64,000 nt of DNA from Sphingomonas kyeonggiensis (GCF_014204495.1 NZ_JACHLN010000003.1:558001-622000); one strand, 5' to 3'; counted from the first letter of the stretch, positions 43,451 through 53,900 are shown. Made by a program: numbers and translations. Notes: generated from the letters alone by a model not told the origin.

Positions 43451-45525
43451 TGTCGCCCGTCCTTCTGCGTACCGCTCTGCTCGCTTCCACCCTGTTCACC
43501 GCCATGCCCGCGCTGGCCCAGCATGAGCGGCTGAGCGTGATCGCCAATGGCGAGAAGGTCGGCTTCGTCGATGCGGACCAGCAGGGCAGCAACGTCACGA
43601 TCAAATATGACGTGAAGAACAATGGCCGCGGCCCAACCATGGCGGAGACGATCGCGCTGGGCGCCGACGGCCTGCCGGTGCGCTGGGCACTCGACGGCAA
43701 GTCGACCTTTGGCGGCGATGTCCATGAAAGCTTCACGCGCGAGGGCGGCACCGCGCGCTGGACCGATTCCATGGGCGAGCGCAGCGCCCCGGTCTCCGGC
43801 GCGGGCCTCTATATCGGGCAGAATGCCAGCCCCTGGGCGCTGGGCCTTTATGCCCGGGCGCTGCTCAAGCGCGCCGACGGGACGCTGGCCGCGATGCCCG
43901 GCGGGCAGCTGCGCATCGAGAAACTTGGGCCGGCGAAGATCGGCACCGCGACCTATCAGGCCTATGCGATCAGCGGCATCGACCTGTCGCCCGAGATGAT
44001 CCTGCTCGACGGCCAGCAGCGGCTGTTCGCGGTGCTCGATACCGGCGGCGCGGTGGTGCGCGAAGGCCATGAGGCGGAAGTGCCCGCGCTGGCCAGGCTC
44101 GCGACCGAGCTGACCGCGAAGCGCTATGCCGCGCTCCAGCAGCGCTTCGCCCACAAGATCGACGCGCCGGTCCGCATCCGCAACGTCCGCGTCTTCGATC
44201 CAGCCTCGGGCAAGCTCGGCGATCCGGTCTCGGTGCTGTTCGCCGAGGGGCGGATCACCGGCATCCAGCCGCTCGATGCCCCCGCCTCGCCCGGCGAAGC
44301 GACGATCGAGGGCAATGGCGGCACGCTGCTGCCCGGCCTGCACGACATGCATGCGCATATCGGGCTGGAATCGGCGATGCTCTATATCGCCGCCGGGGTC
44401 ACGTCGGTGCGCGACATGGGCAATGACAATGTCTTCCTGCCCCAGCTGATCCGCCAGATCGACGCGGGCGAAGTCGCCGGGCCGCGCATCGTCCCCAATG
44501 GCTTCCTGGAGGGCCGCAGCCCCTATTCGGCGCGGCTGGGCGTGGTTGCCGACAGCGAGAACGCGGCGATCGACGCGGTGCGCTGGTATGCCGCACGCGG
44601 CTATTGGCAGGTGAAGATCTACAACAGCATGAACCCCGCCTGGGTGCCCGCCATCGCGCAGGAAGCGCATCGGCTAGGCATGGGCGTGACCGGGCACATC
44701 CCCGCCTTCACCAATGCCGATGCGATGATCGCGGCGGGCTATAACGAAGTCACCCATATCAACCAGCTGATGCTCGGCTGGGTGCTCGACCCCAAGGAGG
44801 ATACCCGCACTCCGCTGCGCCTGACCGCGATGCGGCGAACCGCAGGGCTCGACCTTGCCTCGGCCAAGGTGAGCAAGACGGTGGACGCCATGGTCGCCGG
44901 GCATGTCGCGCATGATCCGACGGCGGTAACGCTCGAGCTGCTGATGCTCAGTCGCAACGGCGCGCCCAGCCCCTCGGTCGCCAGCTATATCGATCACCTG
45001 CCGATCGGGCTGCAGCGTCGCCGGCGCCAGGCGATCGCGCCGATCGCCGGCCCGGAGGATGCCGCCGCCTATGACGGCGCGATGGTCAAGGTGAAGCAGT
45101 TGCTCAAGCTGCTCCACGATCGCGGCATCACGCTGCTGCCGGGCACCGACGACGCGACCGGGCTTTCGGTGCACCGCGAGCTGGAAATCTATGGCGAAGC
45201 GGGCATCCCAATCCCCGAGGTGCTGCGCCTCGGCACGCTGACGCCCGAAGTCTATATGGGCCGCGACCAGGAACTGGGCTCGATCGCCCGCGGCAAGCGC
45301 GCCGACTTCCTGCTGCTCCCGGGCGATCCGACGAAGGACCTGCGCGAGCTGCACCGCATCGCGATGGTGGTGAAGGGCGGGACGATCTATTTCCCCTCGG
45401 AGATCTACCCGGCCTTCGGGGTGAAGCCGTTCGCGGAGGCGCCGAAGATCGTGCGGCAGGCGGCAGCGCCCAAGGCTGCGGGCAGCGGCCCGTCGCATGA
45501 CGTGGCGGACGAGTTCCTGTTCTGA
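43450..45525 (+). CDS. Exported amidohydrolase with an extra N-terminal domain
   Basis: A 691-residue protein with a signal peptide (cleavage near LAQ at about residue 24). About 200 residues of beta-rich sequence (HERLSVIANGEKVGFVDAD) precede the metal-dependent amidohydrolase barrel: LLPGLHDMHAHIG (HxH metal ligands), YWQVKIYN (possible bridging Lys), VTGHIPAF, THINQL, and LLPGTDDATG (catalytic Asp). The C-terminal strand GKRADFLLLPGDPTKDL closes the composite sandwich. It resembles imidazolonepropionase/prolidase-like hydrolases that act on N-acyl amino acids or dipeptides. The additional domain is unusual. It is coupled to the cyclodeaminase gene, suggesting hydrolysis followed by amino-acid breakdown. 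Confidence 0.9.
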   Translation: MSPVLLRTALLASTLFTAMPALAQHERLSVIANGEKVGFVDADQQGSNVTIKYDVKNNGRGPTMAETIALGADGLPVRWALDGKSTFGGDVHESFTREGGTARWTDSMGERSAPVSGAGLYIGQNASPWALGLYARALLKRADGTLAAMPGGQLRIEKLGPAKIGTATYQAYAISGIDLSPEMILLDGQQRLFAVLDTGGAVVREGHEAEVPALARLATELTAKRYAALQQRFAHKIDAPVRIRNVRVFDPASGKLGDPVSVLFAEGRITGIQPLDAPASPGEATIEGNGGTLLPGLHDMHAHIGLESAMLYIAAGVTSVRDMGNDNVFLPQLIRQIDAGEVAGPRIVPNGFLEGRSPYSARLGVVADSENAAIDAVRWYAARGYWQVKIYNSMNPAWVPAIAQEAHRLGMGVTGHIPAFTNADAMIAAGYNEVTHINQLMLGWVLDPKEDTRTPLRLTAMRRTAGLDLASAKVSKTVDAMVAGHVAHDPTAVTLELLMLSRNGAPSPSVASYIDHLPIGLQRRRRQAIAPIAGPEDAAAYDGAMVKVKQLLKLLHDRGITLLPGTDDATGLSVHRELEIYGEAGIPIPEVLRLGTLTPEVYMGRDQELGSIARGKRADFLLLPGDPTKDLRELHRIAMVVKGGTIYFPSEIYPAFGVKPFAEAPKIVRQAAAPKAAGSGPSHDVADEFLF

Positions 45526-45535
45526 CCGGAGCAGC

Positions 45536-46234
45536 TTGACGCCCCGCGCGCGGGATGATCGAACGGCCGGCGTGAGTAGCGATTCCCCCGAACCCGAAGC
45601 GCCCGTGGACCAGAAGAGTGAGGAACGCGCGGCGGAGGCCGCCGCGATCCGCCGCCGCTGGATCACCCTGGGCGAAGTGCTGGCGGTGGTTGCCGTCATC
45701 ATCTCCGCGTTGACCCTGTGGAACAACTGGAGCGAGCGCAGCGACAGCAAGGCTGCGGAGAGCGCGAGCGCCGAGCGCGCCTCCGCCCGCGCCGGTACGC
45801 TCGTGCTGGTCGCCGCCGATTCCGGGGAGCGTGTGCTGGCGCTCAAGCCGTCTTCGGCCGACCAGACCGTGCAGAGCCAGAAGATCTCCTTCCCCTCGCC
45901 GCTGGGCATCGCCGCGGTCGAGACCACCGGCGAGCCGCGGATCGATGTGAAATGGTTCGACGAGGCGTTGAAGAAGGCGCGCAACGCGGCGAAGTTGCCC
46001 GACAACAGCCGGGGCGACGAGCGGCTGCCGGTGCTGGTCACCACCCAGTTCCTGGTCAATGGCGAGCCGCATTCGGACAGCGCGCTCTACGATGTCGGCT
46101 ACACGATCTCGGGCAAGCTGCTCGGCGGTCACACGGTAACGCTGCGCGGCATTTCCTTCATCGCCGCCGCGAAGGGCAAGAACGCGGCGGCGAAGCTGGA
46201 CGAACGCTGGAAGGCGAACTTCCCCGCCCGGTAA
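45536..46234 (+). CDS. Single-pass membrane protein of unknown function
   Basis: About 232 residues. An acidic N-terminus (SSDSPEPEAPVDQKSEERAA) precedes one membrane helix (ITLGEVLAVVAVIISALTLW). A periplasmic domain (about 80-230) follows, with strands such as TLVLVAADSGERVLALKP and VGYTISGKLLGGHTVTLRG. TTG 45536 has GGAG upstream; GTG 45572 is an alternative start. It lies 10 bp after the amidohydrolase and probably shares its transcript, converging directly on the S10 gene. I recognise no family. Confidence 0.7.
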   Translation: MTPRARDDRTAGVSSDSPEPEAPVDQKSEERAAEAAAIRRRWITLGEVLAVVAVIISALTLWNNWSERSDSKAAESASAERASARAGTLVLVAADSGERVLALKPSSADQTVQSQKISFPSPLGIAAVETTGEPRIDVKWFDEALKKARNAAKLPDNSRGDERLPVLVTTQFLVNGEPHSDSALYDVGYTISGKLLGGHTVTLRGISFIAAAKGKNAAAKLDERWKANFPAR

Positions 46235-47746
46235 CTACGGCTTGGCGGCAACGACCTGCGCGACAAAGGCGTGCAGGTCCGCGCTTAGCGCCGCCAGCCC
46301 TTCCTCGTCCTCGAACACCGAATGCCCGGCGGCATAGTGATGCGCCGCGACGCGGTCCATCGCCACACCCGCCTGCTCCAGCGCGAACTGCCCGGCATAG
46401 ACCGGGGTGGTGATGTCGTAATAGCCGCCGCCAGTGAAGCCGCGCAGGCTTGGCTTGGCGTCCATTGCTGCCTTCAGATAGGGCGCGAAGGACATGGCGC
46501 GGTAGCTGCCGCCATATTCCTTGTCCCAGTTCCACTTGAAGTTGATGCCCAGGTTAAGGCTGCGATAGGGGCTGGGCAGCGTGTAGCCGAGCTCGGTCTT
46601 GAGATAGGTCTCGATCAGCTGCGCCGAACTGGCGCCGAGCGTCATCGAGGGATCGTCGAAGGGGGGGCGGAGCTTGGATTCCGCGATCGCCCTTGTGGCG
46701 CGGCCGTCGAGCTGGCCGGTGCGGAGGCCCTTTGACGCCAGCAAATTCAGCATGAAGTCGTAATTGTCGAGCCTCAGGTTCTTCTCCTCCAGCAGCGAAA
46801 CCGGCAGGCCCGTCAGGGCCGCCATTCGCTCGGAAACCTGCCGGCGCGCCGCAGGGGAGAGATTCGAACCCTTGAGGAGGGCCAGTGCATAATCCCCCTG
46901 CGCGAAGGCCAGCGCCTCCGCATAGAACTGCTCGACGCTGCGACCGCCGCGGTCGATCGCCTGGTGATACCAGGCCACCGCAGCCAGGGTCGGCAGCTTG
47001 ACCACGTCCGAGATCACCGGACCGTCACTGTCGCCGATCGCCAGCGACAACAGCGCCACGCCGTCCGGCAAGGGCTTCTTCGCCTTGCCGGTCTCGTTCA
47101 ACACCGCAAGCGCCCGCGAAGTTCCATAGCTTTCGCCGACCAGCACCACCGGCGAACCGGTGCGGCCGTTCGCCGCCAGCCAGCGCTCGATCATCAGCGC
47201 CACCCCGCGCGCATCGCCCCCGACGCCCCAATAGCTGGAGGCATCCCTGTCCTTGAGCGGCATGCTCGCGCCCGTGCCCACCGGATCGATGAAGACGAGG
47301 TCGGCGGTGTCGAGCAGGCTGAACCGATTGTCCTCGAGATGCGCGGCATCGCCCTTGCCGACGATCCGGCGCGGGCCCAGCGCCTGCATGTGGAGCGGCG
47401 AGGACGAGGCGCCCGGGCCGCCGTTGAACACGAACAGCACCGGCCGCTTCGTGGCATCGCCCTTCACCTCGGCGAGATAGCCATAGCTCACCGCCACCGC
47501 GACCGGCGCGCCGTCCGGCCCCGGCATCGGCAGCTCGGTGACGACGGCGCGATAGGAGAGCTTCTTGCCGCCGATCATCGCGACATGCTGGGTGGTCACC
47601 ACGCGATCGCTGGCGGCATCGCGCGGGACCATCGGCTCCATCGCCCGCATGAAGGCCGGCGGCATCGGCGCATTGCCGTCCTGCGCATGAACGGCAACGG
47701 GGCTGACGGCAGCGAGCAGCAGGGCGACAGACAAAGCACGGCGCAT
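46235..47746 (-). CDS. Exported S10 serine carboxypeptidase 1
   Basis: A 503-residue protein with a signal peptide (MRRALSVALLLAAVSPVAVH). Family S10 features: FVFNGGPGASSSPLHMQALGP (oxyanion and substrate loop; FNGGPGASS), VFIDPVGTGAS, nucleophile in VLVGESYGTSRA, probable Asp in GGGYYDITTPVYAGQ and His in YAAGHSVFEDE. It should remove C-terminal residues from peptides in the periplasm at acidic or neutral pH. The open frame continues far upstream, but only ATG 47746 gives a signal peptide. It is 11 bp downstream of the Tat-exported PLP enzyme gene, in one operon. Confidence 0.93.
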   Translation of the reverse strand: MRRALSVALLLAAVSPVAVHAQDGNAPMPPAFMRAMEPMVPRDAASDRVVTTQHVAMIGGKKLSYRAVVTELPMPGPDGAPVAVAVSYGYLAEVKGDATKRPVLFVFNGGPGASSSPLHMQALGPRRIVGKGDAAHLEDNRFSLLDTADLVFIDPVGTGASMPLKDRDASSYWGVGGDARGVALMIERWLAANGRTGSPVVLVGESYGTSRALAVLNETGKAKKPLPDGVALLSLAIGDSDGPVISDVVKLPTLAAVAWYHQAIDRGGRSVEQFYAEALAFAQGDYALALLKGSNLSPAARRQVSERMAALTGLPVSLLEEKNLRLDNYDFMLNLLASKGLRTGQLDGRATRAIAESKLRPPFDDPSMTLGASSAQLIETYLKTELGYTLPSPYRSLNLGINFKWNWDKEYGGSYRAMSFAPYLKAAMDAKPSLRGFTGGGYYDITTPVYAGQFALEQAGVAMDRVAAHHYAAGHSVFEDEEGLAALSADLHAFVAQVVAAKP

Positions 47747-47757
47747 CAGGGGGCCTT

Positions 47758-48990
47758 TCAGGAAATGCGGGGAAGCGCGGCAAGCAGCCGCTCGATATCG
47801 TCCAGGTCGTTGAAGACGGACGGGCAGACACGGAAACGGTTGCGCGACAAGGTAATCTGCACCTTCGCCGCCTTCAGCGGATCGGAGAGCTTCGCATAGG
47901 CACCCTCCAGCGCGCAGGTGAGCAACGGGGTGCGGCTGCCCGCGGGCGTGACGATCGTATAGCCGCGCTCGGCCAGCCCCTTGCGCAGCCGCGCCATCAG
48001 CGGCTGACGATGCGCGGCGATGCGATCGACGCCGAGCTTGAGGATATAGTCGAGCGACCAGTCGAGCTGCGCGACCACGGTGTGCGAATGGGTGCCGCCG
48101 GCGAACAGCCCCTCCATGTCCGGACGGGGCGCGACATCGGCGATCGTCTCGCCCGGCGGATCGAAGGGATAGACGTGCGGCGCGAACTTCGCGAGCTGGT
48201 AATAGCCATAGCGGGTGCGCTTGAGCCGGTCGTGCAGATCGGCGCGGGCATAGAGGAAGCCCAGCCCGAAATCGCCCATCAGCCATTTGTAGCTGGCGGT
48301 GGACGCGAAATCGACATTGGTGGCGCGCACGTCGATCGGGATCGTGCCGGCGGCGTGGATGATGTCGGCATAGACCAGCGCGCCGCGGGCATGGGCGATC
48401 TCGCACACACGCTTCAAGTCGTGCTCGAAGCCATTGTACGTCGACACCAGCGACAGCGCGACCAGCCGCGTGCCCGGGGTAATCGCCTTTTCCATCGCCT
48501 CGACCGAGATGCGATTGTCGATGGGCTTCACCCAGGCGACGTCGACGCCCTGCTTCGCCAGCTCCTGATAGAGATAGAAGGAGCCGAAGAAGTGCAGCGT
48601 GTCGGTGACGATCCGCCCGCCGGCGCGCGGGAAATCGAGCGCATCGATGACGAGCTGCTCGCCGGCCGTGGTGCTCTGGACGAAGGCGATCTCTTCGGGC
48701 GCGGCGTTGATCAGCTTGGCGAAGCTGGCCTTGACCCGGGTCTCGACCGCGTCGGTGGGATAATGGCCATCGGTGGTGGCGCGCTGATCGAGATAGGCGC
48801 GCACCGCGTCGCGGGCGCCGAGCGGGATCGGGTGCATCGTCCCCGAATCCAGATAGGGCCCGGGCATCGGCGCGAAGCTCGCCTTGTCGGGCAGCGGCAC
48901 GGAAGCCACCGTGGCGGAGGCGGCCTGCAACGCCAGCGGCGCGGCGCCCGCCCCTGCCAGGATTTCGCGCCGTGTGACGCCCGATCGCAT
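47758..48990 (-). CDS. Tat-exported class V aminotransferase-fold PLP enzyme
   Basis: A 410-residue protein that starts with a twin-arginine signal (MRSGVTRREILAGAGAAPLAL). The PLP fold follows: VQSTTAGEQLVIDALDF, LVALSLVSTYNGFEHDL, YADIIHAAGTIPIDV (Asp and His contacts), and the PLP Lys in ASYKWLMGDFGLGF. It resembles isopenicillin-N epimerase and cysteine-desulfurase-like members. Export by Tat fits a folded, cofactor-loaded enzyme working in the periplasm. It heads a two-gene operon with an S10 carboxypeptidase, so its substrate may be a peptide or a freed amino acid. The specific reaction (epimerisation, lyase or desulfuration) is unknown. Confidence 0.9.
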   Translation of the reverse strand: MRSGVTRREILAGAGAAPLALQAASATVASVPLPDKASFAPMPGPYLDSGTMHPIPLGARDAVRAYLDQRATTDGHYPTDAVETRVKASFAKLINAAPEEIAFVQSTTAGEQLVIDALDFPRAGGRIVTDTLHFFGSFYLYQELAKQGVDVAWVKPIDNRISVEAMEKAITPGTRLVALSLVSTYNGFEHDLKRVCEIAHARGALVYADIIHAAGTIPIDVRATNVDFASTASYKWLMGDFGLGFLYARADLHDRLKRTRYGYYQLAKFAPHVYPFDPPGETIADVAPRPDMEGLFAGGTHSHTVVAQLDWSLDYILKLGVDRIAAHRQPLMARLRKGLAERGYTIVTPAGSRTPLLTCALEGAYAKLSDPLKAAKVQITLSRNRFRVCPSVFNDLDDIERLLAALPRIS

Positions 48991-49333
48991 GCCCCGCCCT
49001 TCCCTTATCCGAATTGCCGATCAGCTTAGCGCCGGTTGCGCGAATAGTTTTTGCCGATTTTCGTCGGCGATTGCCCTGCAGCGGCGCCACCGCCTTTCCA
49101 AGGCACCCGTCCCTTGCGCATAAAAATTCCCCGCGAGCCCGGATAGGATGGATCGAACTTCTCTTCGTCATCCCCGCGAAGGCGGGGATCCAGAGCCAAG
49201 GGCGACAGGGCTTGTGACCCTGGATCCCCGCCTTCGCGGGGATGACGGAGGAGGGGCGGGGATGACGGAAGAAGAGAGCGATGACGGCAGGTGTGTCCGC
49301 CACGTCGTGGGTTCGGCAAAGGGAGTGAAGCCG
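48991..49333. other. Divergent intergenic region with paired palindrome
   Basis: 343 bp between the PLP-enzyme gene and the second S10 gene. It contains the promoter area for both directions, an AT-richer patch near 49040-49070 with GATTTTCGTCGG, and the perfect palindrome at 49166-49247. I see no gene; an open + frame from 49148 merely extends the S10 frame. Confidence 0.6.
49166..49247. repeat. Extragenic palindrome, type B (perfect 28-bp arms)
   Basis: Left arm 49166-49193 (CGTCATCCCCGCGAAGG...) and right arm 49220-49247 are exact inverted repeats separated by 26 bp. Each arm itself folds as TCCCCGC-GAA-GGCGGGGA. A fragment of the arm end (GGCGGGGATGACGG) recurs at 49254-49267. Confidence 0.92.
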
Positions 49334-50749
49334 ATGAAGGTTCGAGCACTGACTTGCGCGATGCTGCTGGCCGGTGGATCGCTGTTGCCGATCGCGGCGA
49401 GCGCCAGAACCTGTACCGGCGACGCGGTGGAGACGCAGCACAGCGCCCGGATCGGCGGCAAGGCGCTGCGCTACATCGCCTGTGCCGGCACGCTGCCGGT
49501 GCGCAACCTGCGCGGCGAGGTGCGCGGCAAGATCTTCTACACCGCCTATCTGGTGCCCGGCGCCAGGGCGCGCCCGCTCACCTTCGTCTGGAATGGCGGC
49601 CCCGGCGCGGATTCGCGCACACTGCAGTTCCACGCAGTCGGCCCGCGCATCCTCGAGCAGGGCAAGCTGGTCGACAATGCAGCGAGCCCGCTCGGCGTGA
49701 GCGATCTCGTCTTTGTCGATCCGGTCGGCACCGGGTTCAGCAAGGCGGACGATCCCGCCCATGCGGCCGACTTCTACGGCACCAATGCCGACATCGCCTC
49801 GGTCGCCGGCTTCGTCACCGATTTCCGCACTGCCTATCGCCGCACCGGCTCGGCGCTCTATCTGGCGGGCGAGAGCTTCGGGACGTGGCGCGCCGCCGGC
49901 GTGGCCGAGCGGCTGATCGACGCCAAGGTGCCGGTGGCCGGCATCGCGCTGATCTCGGGCGGCATCCCGCTGGGCGACCTGCCCGACCGCAACCGGCTGC
50001 GCGCGCTGTCGCTGGTCAACCGCACCGCCACCGCGCATGCGCTGGGCAAGCTTGCGCCCGAGCTGCAGGCCGACCAGCCGCGCGCACTGGCCGAGGCGAG
50101 GCGCTGGGCCGAGCAGGTCTATGCCCCTGCCCTTGCCGCACCCGATGCGCTTTCCGCCGATGACCGCGCCAGGGTGATCGCCGGCCTCGCCCGCTTCCAG
50201 GGGCTCGATCCCGCGACGATCGACGCCAAGACGCTTTGGGTGTCGCCCCGCGCCTTCCGCACCGGGCTGATCGCCGGCGACACGCTGGGCCTGTTCGACA
50301 TGCGCAAGACCGGCGCGCCCGAGGACGAGAGCGCCGATGGCCGGACCGTGCTCGATTATTATCGCACCGCGCTGAACTATCGCGCCGGCAGCTATGCCGG
50401 GATCGATGCGCCGGAGAGCGATGCCGGCAGCCAGTGGCAATATGACCAGGCGCCGATCACCCCGGACTCGCTCGCCCGCGCCCGTGCCGGCGAAGGGCCG
50501 CCCAGCCCCTCCCAGCCCTGGACGCTGCGCGCAATGGAGAAGGCCCCGCGCCTGCGCGCCTGGGTGGCGACCGGCCTGTATGACTCGCTGAACAGCTGTG
50601 CCGGCAACGAAGCGGTGGCGGCCGGACTGCCGAAGAGCGTCTCCGCCCGCTTCACCCTGCGCTGCTATGCCGGCGGGCACATGATGTATGAGGATCCGCG
50701 CGAGACGCTGCGTTTCGGCAAGGATCTCGCGGCCTTCCTGCGACCCTGA
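49334..50749 (+). CDS. Exported S10 serine carboxypeptidase 2
   Basis: A 471-residue protein with a signal peptide (MKVRALTCAMLLAGGSLLPI, cleavage near ASA). S10 motifs: FVWNGGPGADSRTLQFHAVGP (WNGGPGADS), VFVDPVGTGFSKAD, nucleophile in YLAGESFGTWRA, Asp in TGLYDSLNSCAG, His in YAGGHMMYED. ATG 49334 follows GGGAG by 8 nt. It is divergent from the first S10/PLP operon and ends 166 bp before the TBDR gene on the same strand. It is distinct in sequence from the other two S10 proteins, so it is not a recent duplicate. Confidence 0.92.
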   Translation: MKVRALTCAMLLAGGSLLPIAASARTCTGDAVETQHSARIGGKALRYIACAGTLPVRNLRGEVRGKIFYTAYLVPGARARPLTFVWNGGPGADSRTLQFHAVGPRILEQGKLVDNAASPLGVSDLVFVDPVGTGFSKADDPAHAADFYGTNADIASVAGFVTDFRTAYRRTGSALYLAGESFGTWRAAGVAERLIDAKVPVAGIALISGGIPLGDLPDRNRLRALSLVNRTATAHALGKLAPELQADQPRALAEARRWAEQVYAPALAAPDALSADDRARVIAGLARFQGLDPATIDAKTLWVSPRAFRTGLIAGDTLGLFDMRKTGAPEDESADGRTVLDYYRTALNYRAGSYAGIDAPESDAGSQWQYDQAPITPDSLARARAGEGPPSPSQPWTLRAMEKAPRLRAWVATGLYDSLNSCAGNEAVAAGLPKSVSARFTLRCYAGGHMMYEDPRETLRFGKDLAAFLRP

Positions 50750-50792
50750 GCATAAATCTTGCGCTCGCTGGCCCAGACATTGCGAATTTGTT

Positions 50793-50806
50793 TCATATTT
50801 TTCGCT
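50793..50806. promoter_or_regulatory. TCATATTTTTCGCT motif in the TBDR leader
   Basis: It resembles the right half (TCATATTTTCGC) of the inverted repeat between Lrp 2 and the cyclodeaminase gene, with one extra T. It may mark a shared regulator or promoter element. Confidence 0.35.
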
Positions 50807-50915
50807 CCCGGGCGCGGCTTCGGCAAAAAATTCCGCGCCGCCCGCCTATTCTGATGCCGATCCGGGAAAGAGCCGCACAGGCCACCGGAACGCATTTCAG
50901 GGAGCAAGGGGTAGC

Positions 50916-53900
50916 ATGACAAACACACATACCCGCATCGCGCGCCGGCTGATGGCATCGACGGCGCTGTTCACCGCCATGGCCGCGATGCCGGCACTGG
51001 CACAGCAGGCCGCGCCGCAGGACACCGGCGCGAACGAGGCCGGCGAGCCGATCATCGTCACCGGCTCGCGCATCCGCCGCCCGGAATCGGATAACGCCGC
51101 GCCGGTATCGGTGATCGGCCAGCAGGCCGTGATCGATCGCGGCTATACCAGCGCCGCCGACGCGCTGAACGACCTGCCCTCCAACGTTCCGGTGCTCAAC
51201 CAGGCCGACGGATCGGGCGAGGCGAGCGGATCGGGCATCCAGGCGCCGAACCTGTTCGGCCTGGGCGCCGGGCGCACGCTGACCCTGGTCAATGGCCGCC
51301 GCATGGTCACCAGCAGCTCGGGCATCGGCGATCCCGGCGGCGTGGGCGACGCGCAGGTCGATTCCAACATCATCCCGCTCGGCCTGCTCGAGCGCGTCGA
51401 AGTCTATCAGGGCGGCGGCGCCGCCGTGTACGGCTCGGACGCGATCGCGGGCGTGGTCAACTATATCCTCAAGAGCGACTTCACCGGGCTGGTGCTCGAC
51501 GGGCAGACCGGCATCTCCGGCCGCGGCGACTATGCCACCTACAGCCTGCGCGGCACCGCGGGCACGAACTTCGCCGGCGGCCGCGGCAATGTCGCGATCG
51601 ATGTGGGCTGGTCCAAGTCGCCGATCCTGCGCTTCTCGGATCGCCCGCTCTCCAATCTCGGCCGCCTGACCGTGAGCAACTCGGCCGATACCGGCCCGAG
51701 CGACGGCATCCCTTCGGTGAAGGAGATCTTCAACGCCGCCTTCTGGCCGTTCAACGGCAATGGCGTGATCTTCACCCGCCCGGCGCCGCCGCCCAACTTC
51801 CTGGCGCGCAACGCCAGCGGCAGCGCGCTGCAGTTCGATTCCGCGGGCAATGTCGTCGCCTACAACACCGGCACGATCCAGGGCATTCCCTTCGCCTCGG
51901 GCGGCGACGGCTTCGCCTATCAGGAGCTGGCCGGCCTGCGCACCGGCGTGGAGCGCTATACCGCCAACCTGATCGGCCATTACGACCTGACCGATCGCAT
52001 GAAGATCTCGACCGAGCTGCTGTTCGCACGCACCACCGGCAGCGAGATCCCGCAGGGCAACAGCCGCACCACGCTGAACGCCGGCACCTATGCCGGGCCG
52101 ATCGCCTTCACGATCAACAACGGCTTCCTGACCGCCCAGGCCAAGGCGGCGCTGAGCGCGATCTCGCCGACCTTCGCCGCCGGCGCGCCGATGTACCTGT
52201 CGAAATATTTCTACGACCTGGTGCCGGACGCCACCCGCACCACCACCACCGATACCTATCGCGCGCTCGTCACGCTCGACGGCGACTTCGATATCGGCGC
52301 GCGCAACTTCTACTGGTCGGTCTCGGGCAGCTATGGCCGGGTCGAGGGCAAGCAGCGCACCTGGGAAGTGATCAACAGCCGCTACAACAACGCGATCAAC
52401 GCGGTGCTGAGCGGCGGCAAGGTGGTCTGCGCGATCAACGCCGATGCCGTCACCACCAACGACGATGCGAGCTGCGCCCCGATCAATCCGTTCGGCCGCG
52501 GCAATGTCAGCCAGGCGGCGCGCGACTATGTGAGCACCCGCGCGGGCATGGACTGGACCAACGAGCAGGTCGACCTGCTCGCGACGCTGGGCGGCTCGCT
52601 GTTCAGCCTGCCGATGGGCGATGTCGCGTTCAGCACCGCCTATGAGCATCGCGACGAGAAGGCGCGCTTCTCGCCGCTCGCCGCCAATTTGCAGGGGACC
52701 TTCGGCGACGGTTCGACCCAGATCGCCCAGTCCGGCGGCTATAACACCGACGAGCTTTCGGCCGAGCTTTCGATCCCGCTGGTCGGCAAGGACTTCACCC
52801 TGCCGCTGGTCAAGGCGCTCGAGCTCAAGGGCGCGTTCCGCTATGTCGACAACTCGCTCGCCGGCAGCGAGAATGTGTGGGACGTCGGGCTGCGCTGGGA
52901 AGTGACCAGCGGGCTGACCCTGCGCGGCTCGCGCAGCCGCAACTTCCGCGCGCCGACGCTGACCCAGCTGCTCGCGCCGACCTCGAGCGGGCTCGGCTCG
53001 GTGGGCTTCGACCCGTGCGATGCCGACCGGATCAACAGCGGGCCCAATCCGGCGAACCGCCGGGCCAACTGCCTTGCGCTGTTCGCGGCCAACCCCGGCT
53101 ATGGCGTCGATCCCGACGGCACCGGCGCGGGGCTGAGCGCCGCCCAGCGGCTTGCCCGCTTCCAGGACCCGGCCGAGAATTTCAGCATCGCGACGATCAC
53201 CAGCGGCGGCAATCGCGGCCTGCGCAACGAGATCTCGGACACGCTGACCTATGGCTTCGTGTTCCAGCCGCGCTTCGTGCCCGGGCTGACGGTGAGCGCC
53301 GACCGCGTCCAGATCGACCTGAAGGACGGCCTGTCGCCCTTCACGACCGAGGACTTCATGGCGGCCTGCTATGACGAGGCGACTCCGGACGCGGCGGTGT
53401 GCAGCGCCTTCTCGCGCATCGCCAATCCGAGCGCGACGGCGATCGGCGGATCGGTGCTGACCGGCACCACCACCACCTTCAACGCCGGCGTGATCAAGTA
53501 TCGCGGCGAGAGCTACATGATCGACTATCGCTTCGCGCTGGCCGATGTGTTCGGCGGCGGCGATATCGGCAAGCTCGGGCTGCGCGCGGTGGCGACGCAC
53601 AATGCGCTGCTGACGCGGTCGGTGACCGGCACGACCTTCACGCGGACCGACGACACCTATCTCAGCCCGAAATGGGTGGGGCAGTTCAACGCGGTCTATG
53701 ACAAGGGGCCGTTCCGGCTGACCTATCAGCTCGATTATCGCGGGCGCACCCGCTCGGCGGCGAACGCGACGATCGAGACGACGCCGACGCCGATGCTGAG
53801 CGCCAATGTGGTCCACAGCATCTCGACCCAGTATGACCTCGGCAATTTCGCGCTGCGCGCCGGCGTGGACAACTTCACCGACAAGGCACCGTCCTACCCG

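Noticed and set aside
49148..49333. A longer N-terminus for the second S10 protein
   Set aside because: It would translate the palindrome and lacks a signal peptide. ATG 49334 has a good ribosome site and a signal sequence.
47747..50680. Upstream extension of the first S10 frame to about 1480 codons
   Set aside because: It runs through the class V enzyme gene in another frame and through the palindromic repeat. Only ATG 47746 gives a signal peptide and normal length.
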